DNA from: Paramarasmius palmivorus
Lineage: Eukaryota; Basidiomycota; Agaricomycetes; Agaricales; Marasmiaceae
Assembly: GCA_037176845.1 (NCBI GenBank)
Contig: JAYKXP010000017.1
Location: 682,001-746,000 of the forward strand
Length of the DNA stretch: 64,000 bases
Direction: 5' to 3'
Numbering within the stretch: the stretch's first letter is position 1; every line of letters begins with the position of its first letter. The position numbers were made by a program, and so were the translations under genes. A model generated the notes under the pieces. That model made no database searches, was not told where the DNA came from, and saw only the letters and a list, made by a program, of their open reading frames with translations. Below are positions 58,612-64,000 of the stretch, in pieces.

Positions 58612-59729
58612 CGAGGTAAGGTAAGAGGACGCTGTCCGATACAGGGTAAGTGCAGAGGTTGGAAGATTGATATCCCAGGCTCTTTTAAACGGTAGAAAGT
58701 CAATACTGTCAAAGAAGGTTTGATACTGCGTTATCATCAGCGATACTTAGGTCAGTGTCCGTGTTCTTGCTGTAATGGAACGTGAACGCGTGAAATGCTA
58801 AAACCTCGAAGTACGCGGCGTAGGCGTTCCAAAAGAATGGCTGAGTAGCGGTAAACAGGTCCGAAGTTCTCTGCAGTCGAATGTCAGTCTGGTGAAGATA
58901 GAAGTTTAAAGCCATACCTCAGGCCTCAGGATCGCACCACGCTCGGGACTCGCCTAAAGGAGGTGCAATAGTACGAGAAAACAGGTCTTGGCACCCGAGG
59001 AAGGCGTCGATTGAATGGCGGTCACCAGGATTGGGTAAGAATACATCGGGCCCACATCAACTCCTTCCTTCAAATTTGGAGATGTCAGACAGCGAAATTG
59101 CAAGCCACAGGGGGCCCATAATATGTTCAAAGTTGAACGTCTTCTGCTTCAAGCAGGATACGTAGGAAGGACATCTGCTGCTGCGAGTGTCGATAAAAGT
59201 TGTTAGAGACTTGTTCTCTGTCCGAAGCTGGAATGGCTTGCGAGATCTGTTATTCCGCTCTTTGCTGCCAGCGAAAAGTTTTTCGACCAAGAAGAGTTAA
59301 TCAAAACCGTGAAGATGAAAGGAATTCTTTTGAATTGTCAGCCCCAGTTCTCATGTAGGCCCGAGGGTTGTTTCTAGCTTTTGTTGACCCACTTTATAGG
59401 AATAGAAGTCTGTTCATGAGTTGTAATGCGTGACGCGTGACGAGTGACAGTCTCTATTTCAAAGGGACTCAAGTCGACGAGTCAAGTGCTCATGAGTCCA
59501 CATTTCTGCCCTCACCATTATCACCATGACCCTTCTCCAAGTTGTCTCAGTGACCAGCAGTGACAACACTGCCGGACTGATATTCCCATCTCTCGCGTGA
59601 GTAGCCTTAGTGTTTGCTTTCTAACAAAGACGGGGCTGATGAATGGTATTCCAGTTTGAAAGGGCCTTTCAATAGGTTACTTGTCTAACAACGCGCAGGC
59701 CTTTGTTTCACAATTCGCTTTATTTAAAG
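58612..59729. other. divergent promoter region of P450-4 and F-box-3
   Basis: No coding region supported. It shares scattered blocks with 52922-54446, showing that this interval is the second copy of the same promoter region. Open frames at 58709-58915 and 59057-59290 are not conserved between the copies. Confidence 0.6.
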
Positions 59730-61336
59730 ATGCCCAATTCTCATCACCTCTACAACCAACACCACTCTCGCATCCATGAATACGCTCACCTACCCCCCGA
59801 ACTTTACCGCGAGATCGTAGCATTACTTGCAGAGCGGTATGGTCCGTATCGCTTTCTGAAGTCCCTTTTCGCCCTTTGCCTAGTATCAAAAACATTCAAC
59901 GACATAGTCATCCCTTTCATCTACAGAGATGTCAATATTTCTGGTTGGGAGCTTCGACATTCGGTGCATCGCTTAAAGTCATTGGCAAAGAACGATCTCG
60001 CGGCTCGATCTGTGCGCTATCTCGTCGTGTGAGTGATACGTAGTATGACGCGTTTCGGAACTCACGACTATCTTTCCAGTCGGCTCAAGGATGCCCACAC
60101 TGTTCTCAATCCCTTTCATCGTTTGCTCACTCAAGTCATCCCACGTTTATCCAAACTCCAGGGCATCACTATTCAGGGCAAAGTCAGCGAAGGATCGATC
60201 GGCCGGTACTCCCTTGAGCAGACACCCTCGTTTTTTTCTCGTATTCGTTCTTGGGACCCAGCAAGACATACCAGGAACTGCTCCCTGGGTTTCTCGCACA
60301 ACACTGTCATGATCTTGAATATTTTGACATAAAGGCGTTCGACGGACTACCCGTTAGTTTCACCCGACCATTAGCCGACCACGTCTCTTTCCAGAACCTG
60401 CAAACATTGGTTATCAACTGGCCATCAGCATGCATGCTATTGCTTGACCGACGTTTCCCGCGCTTGGAAAACGTGCAACTCGACTTCGATTATCAAGATT
60501 TTCGGCGCGAGGAGGCTAATGCATTGGTCTCCATCATCATCAAATGGGCGCGAGTGCAAAAGGAGACAGGCTCCGTCAAAAGCTTTCGCCTGTCGATGGG
60601 CAACGCCGATATCGACAGTGCCTATTTGATTGACCAAATAACATGCATTTTTTCGTGTCTCGAAAGTCTGCGGATCGAATCCACTCGGGAGGCCACATCG
60701 GCCGCTTCGCTTCTAGAAGAGGTGCTCTCTTTGATATCCAAATTCTGAAGACGATCCTAATCATGACTCACCAGGTGATTCGCTATCAAGTTGGGGATTC
60801 TCTCGCCAGGATGTCGCAATTATGCGATTTCTTCTGGGACGACCCATATTACCGTCATTGCCCGGTACATGGCGCTTTCCTTAAAGATGCAAGACTGGTG
60901 CATCATTTTGGAAAGGAATGTCCTACGCTGGTGGATTGCTTTGTGCCTGGTGAGCTCCATCTACTATATCTCTGTTTTCCGTCCATCTTAGCCCAACGCA
61001 GGAATTTCCTACTTTTGGAAACGAATCGCTGAGGATATGTGGGTGCCTAATGAGTACAGCAAGCTACATGACCTTCTTTGGGACAAGACATACCCTGGTC
61101 AGGACGCACTGTTTCGCCATCTGTGCAACCTGTCCAATGGCTCTACTGCTATTTCACGATGTATTGACCGATATCGCCAGGCCGATCCTTGCAGCACGGA
61201 GGTCACAACAGATCTTATGGTCGTGATAGCATATCTGGGCGCTTGTGATTATCCCTACGACAATGACCACGGCTGCTTGAAGGATGACGCAGAATACGAT
61301 TATGAAGAACGTATTCAAAGAATACTGGCGGAGTAA
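59730..61336 (+). pseudogene. F-box-like protein gene, copy 3, with one frameshift
   Basis: Start ATG 59730, MPNSHHLYNQHHSRIHEYAH, then LPPELYREIVALLAERYGPY and LFALCLVSKTFNDIVIPFIY. This copy has a longer leader and is the most diverged. Exon 2 runs from about 60080 through RIRSW, where the frame changes near 60250-60262: the continuing homology PSKTYQELLPGFLAQHCHD is one frame over, with about 10 bases missing compared with copy 2. The remainder is open: RRFPRLENVQLDFDYQDF, SLARMSQLCDFFWDDP, SYFWKRIAEDMWVP and LMVVIAYLGACDYPYDND, stop TAA 61334-61336. As in the siblings, a single break interrupts an otherwise preserved gene. Confidence 0.7.
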
Positions 61337-61824
61337 ACGGTCAGGCTTTGAGGTTGCCTCCAACCCAACGAGGTGAGTTGGCTAAACACGTCTCTTCTCG
61401 TGCGACATCCCCTGATGATTTCATGACTTCCAGTGGGTAAACGAAGACCGTGTAAACATGCATGATTCGTTACAGCACAACAGCCTCACGCATTTTGGGA
61501 GCAACTGATTTGGGATTTGGAAGAGGTCACTTGATAGTTTCTATACATTAGAATTATGTCCAATGTCTGTTCGGCATTGAATATTGATTGTTCGCACCAG
61601 AAAGAGCACCTTACTAAGTCCCCGATGTAAACTGTTAATCAGTGTCGTGCGCCACTATTTCACCTTTGCTGTTTATCATACACAAAGCTTTTCATGCCCT
61701 TTTTCACACCATCTCTCCCAGACTCCGAAGTTGAAAGCACCTTCTTTTCGGCCGAAGGTAGAAGCGGCTTGCCGACTCAGATGTTTTTTTTTACCCTTCC
61801 TAGCCTCTTGTACATGTCGCCTGG
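61337..61824. other. intergenic: promoter of the AhpD-like gene
   Basis: No coding region supported. An open frame runs into the downstream gene from 61584 but lacks an initiating context, and the family start is at 61825. Confidence 0.45.
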
Positions 61825-62785
61825 ATGTCATTAGCAGCACGAATCACTCCCTCCTTCCTTCGACAAGTACAGGCAATCTACCCCTCCAACTCCAGTGGCA
61901 AGGGTACGTCGAAAAGTCTGTCTCATCACGGTGTTTCTTACAGCATTCCTTTTCACGTACAGTGTGGAAAAATCCATGGTATATCCTTGCCTCTGTCGCA
62001 TTCAGCGCGTCCAATGAACCGGACGGTGTCCCTTTAGTATTTCAGCATGCACTCGCCAACTTGAAGGACCCAGAAGAGCGGATGACATTGGCTAGAAAGA
62101 CACGAGATGCGGTATTTAAGAGTGGTTTGACGAGCGGATATTCCAAGGTGTGTTGTTCCTCATTTCATTGGAAGGGGCTAACGAATGTATACAGGCAATC
62201 AACAGTCTTGTAGCTCTCGACGCTGTCATGCCTGAAGAACTGAAAGAACGCGAGGTCTTGAGGTGTGTCTGCAGTGGGACCTATAGTTCGAGACAATGAG
62301 GCGTTTAACGAAATTGGCTTAGGGACACGTCAAAGTCAATGGCAGCCCACGCAGAAACCGGGAAAGCGTTCTTTCAGCAACTGTACGGAGAGACCGCTAC
62401 GGACGTCCAAGGACTATTGGACCGTATATACCCTGACCTCGGTGCGTACACCTTGGAACTTCCTTACTGCTCCTGTCTTAATGATCGCTTAGGATGGTTC
62501 TCTAATACTATTGGATACGGCCTCGTTTACTCGTTCCCTCAACCTACCACCGGTACATTAATGACACCGTTAGAAACATCTTACACCCTGGTGTCGGCGC
62601 TCATCGCTAACGACACGCCCCGACAAGTCAACTGGCATCTCGCCGGTGCACGAAGAGTTGGCGCGACAATGGAAGAGGTGAAGGCGGCCCGGGAAATTGC
62701 AATGCAATGTGCCGAGCTTGTTGGAGTAAAATGGAAGGAAGGCGTCCCAGAGGTAGTGGACGTGTTGGAACAAAATGCAGAGTAG
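61825..62785 (+). CDS. AhpD/carboxymuconolactone decarboxylase-like protein
   Basis: Start ATG 61825, MSLAARITPSFLRQVQAIYP. A GTACGT donor splices to WKNPWYILASVAFSASNEPD. Further exons carry RMTLARKTRDAVFKSGLTSG, INSLVALDAVMPEELKER, DTSKSMAAHAETGKAFFQQL and GWFSNTIGYGLVYSF, then LISPLETSY-type MTPLETSYTLVSALIANDTP and WHLAGARRVGATMEEVKAAR. The overall order matches the fungal AhpD-like/CMD family, which are small all-helical proteins. The CxxC active site of true AhpD peroxidases is not seen, so chemistry is uncertain. A small intron (about 62443-62492) separates YPDL from GWFSN. About 230 residues; stop TAG 62783-62785. Confidence 0.82.
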
Positions 62786-62911
62786 TCACACAGCTAGGGA
62801 ACAATCTCCAAATGCAACATTACGATGAATTCATGAGTCACAGATACCGTCCCAAATCAAAGGCGCAGAAGCGAGCGGAAGTCGAAATATCTATCAGGCT
62901 GTAACCTGTTC

Positions 62912-64000
62912 TCATTTCCACCTGGTCATTCTGGAAACAACACGGTTGAACCATTTGCTAACAGGATGTCTCCGGACTGGCGCTATCGAGCTCGTGAATA
63001 CCGGATGACTCAGATGAAAAGATATTGACTTACAATCAATGTTTCCTGAGGATCTATTCACGATCATGGGGGTTTCTTGGGTATGAGTCCTGGATGCGTT
63101 TGACAAGTGGGGAGTAGCTTGCAGGAGTGGAGTATCAGGTACTTCGGGCAATTCTCTGATGAAAGGCCTTTGAGGAACCGGACTTAATTCATTGCCTTTG
63201 GCTGTCAGCCCGACTGAGCCAGGCATACGACTGGTTTTTCGCGGGGTCCGAGAACGTTGCGCCAGCAATCTGTTCGTATTCAAAGACCGGAGCACTTCCT
63301 GGAGCTTTTGCGTGAACGATTTTAGTCGAATCAATTCATCCCTCTGTTGATTTGTGAGTAAACCCCCCATGAAACCAGTAAGTACTCGCCTCAAATAGGC
63401 CTGCTGCAACAGATTCCCAAGTGTCTTCCCAGATGTCTTCAAGAATCAACTGCTCATGGCGTGGGTCCAATCGGAGCACTTCGAGCACTTTATGGATCAT
63501 ATCGCCATCGTCCTTTGTGAGGCGCACTGTAACCCAGTTCCTGGGGAGCGTGAAACAGCTTTCTTGGTTATCTGAAAGTACCATAAGAACCGCACCCCTG
63601 GTAATTGTATGCCTTCTGTCGACATGGTATAATCTGCGATAGAATTTTGCTATACGCGTGTCCAAGTACTCCGTATCTTTATGATACGGTGAACGTAGGC
63701 CGTGAATTAAATCACTGAGGCGGTCGTTGAAGCTTGCTTGCATCTCGAGGGCATGCCAAAGGGCCTCTCCTCGCTCAGTCTCTGGAGAGAATGCAATTCT
63801 ATAGCCCTCTAAGCTGGATTCGGCTTGCTTCACAAAGTTCTTGGTACGTTCCCCGAAACGCTATTGATGGTGATTGAGAGTTAGATGCCGTATCTAGAGC
63901 TCAAAGGCGGACTCGTACCTCAGCCCAGCCAACAACGAGGCGCCTTATAACAACAGAGTCCAGCGGGAAGTATTTATAATACAAAGAGGCGGCCAAAAGA
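62912..64000 (-). CDS. protein of unknown function, 5' end outside the window
   Basis: The 3' end is TGA or equivalent at 62912. Exons read backward from the window edge: KYFPLDSVVIRRLVVGWAE near 63980, then FVKQAESSLEGYRIAFSPET, IHGLRSPYHKDTEYLDTRIA and DIWEDTWESVAAGLFE. A final exon begins near 63370, with LTNQQRDELIRLKSFTQKLQ (likely a short coiled coil) and a Pro-rich tail. The region KYFPLDSVVIRRL suggests a membrane-proximal or hydrophobic start lying further upstream. I do not recognise the family. The gene is convergent with the AhpD-like gene, with 126 bases between stops. Confidence 0.6.

Overview
The window looks like nuclear DNA of a filamentous basidiomycete, most likely an agaricomycete. 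Genes are cut by many introns of about 50-60 nt with GT-AG ends. The gene set (SCAP with a sterol-sensing domain, a Dicer, a YANK-type AGC kinase, a fungal TKL kinase, a Zn2Cys6 factor, an expanded P450 family, F-box-like repeats) is fungal, and nothing is bacterial, viral or organellar. All exon structures below were read by eye from splice signals and family similarity.

Layout. Positions 0.2-10.7 kb are mainly housekeeping: ribosomal protein uL1 (-), an unknown membrane-anchored protein (+), SCAP (-), and PDX1, the E3-binding protein of pyruvate dehydrogenase (+), which shares a 303-base divergent promoter with SCAP. A YANK/STK32-like kinase (-) follows. At 11.5-14.3 kb is a Zn2Cys6 transcription factor (-) whose DNA-binding domain is stitched together from three consecutive microexons of 4, 8 and 6 nt. 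At 15-25.4 kb is a tandem array P450-1, dead amidohydrolase remnant, P450-2, intact amidohydrolase (all +). This is a duplicated two-gene unit in which one amidohydrolase has been almost wholly deleted.

Positions 25.5-42.7 kb are gene-poor: an intron-bearing tRNA-Cys, four intron-bearing tRNA-Tyr(GTA) genes with near-identical exons and different introns, degenerate repeats, a Ser-rich/acidic unknown protein, and a protein kinase fused in one reading frame to an eIF4G-like MIF4G domain (38.3-40.9 kb, -). A full Dicer gene occupies 43.0-47.5 kb, followed by a small unknown gene.

Positions 48.7-61.3 kb form a second tandem array with alternating strands: F-box-1 (+), P450-3 (-), F-box-2 (+), P450-4 (-), F-box-3 (+). 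The four P450s of the window are paralogues. Each F-box-like copy carries one apparent frameshift. The window ends with an AhpD/carboxymuconolactone-decarboxylase-like gene (+) and the 3' part of an unknown gene (-).

How the genes may work together is inference. The zinc-cluster factor beside P450-1/amidohydrolase could control a small oxidation-hydrolysis module; no polyketide, peptide or terpene core enzyme is present. The strongest candidates for something undescribed are the kinase-MIF4G fusion and the microexon-built zinc cluster.
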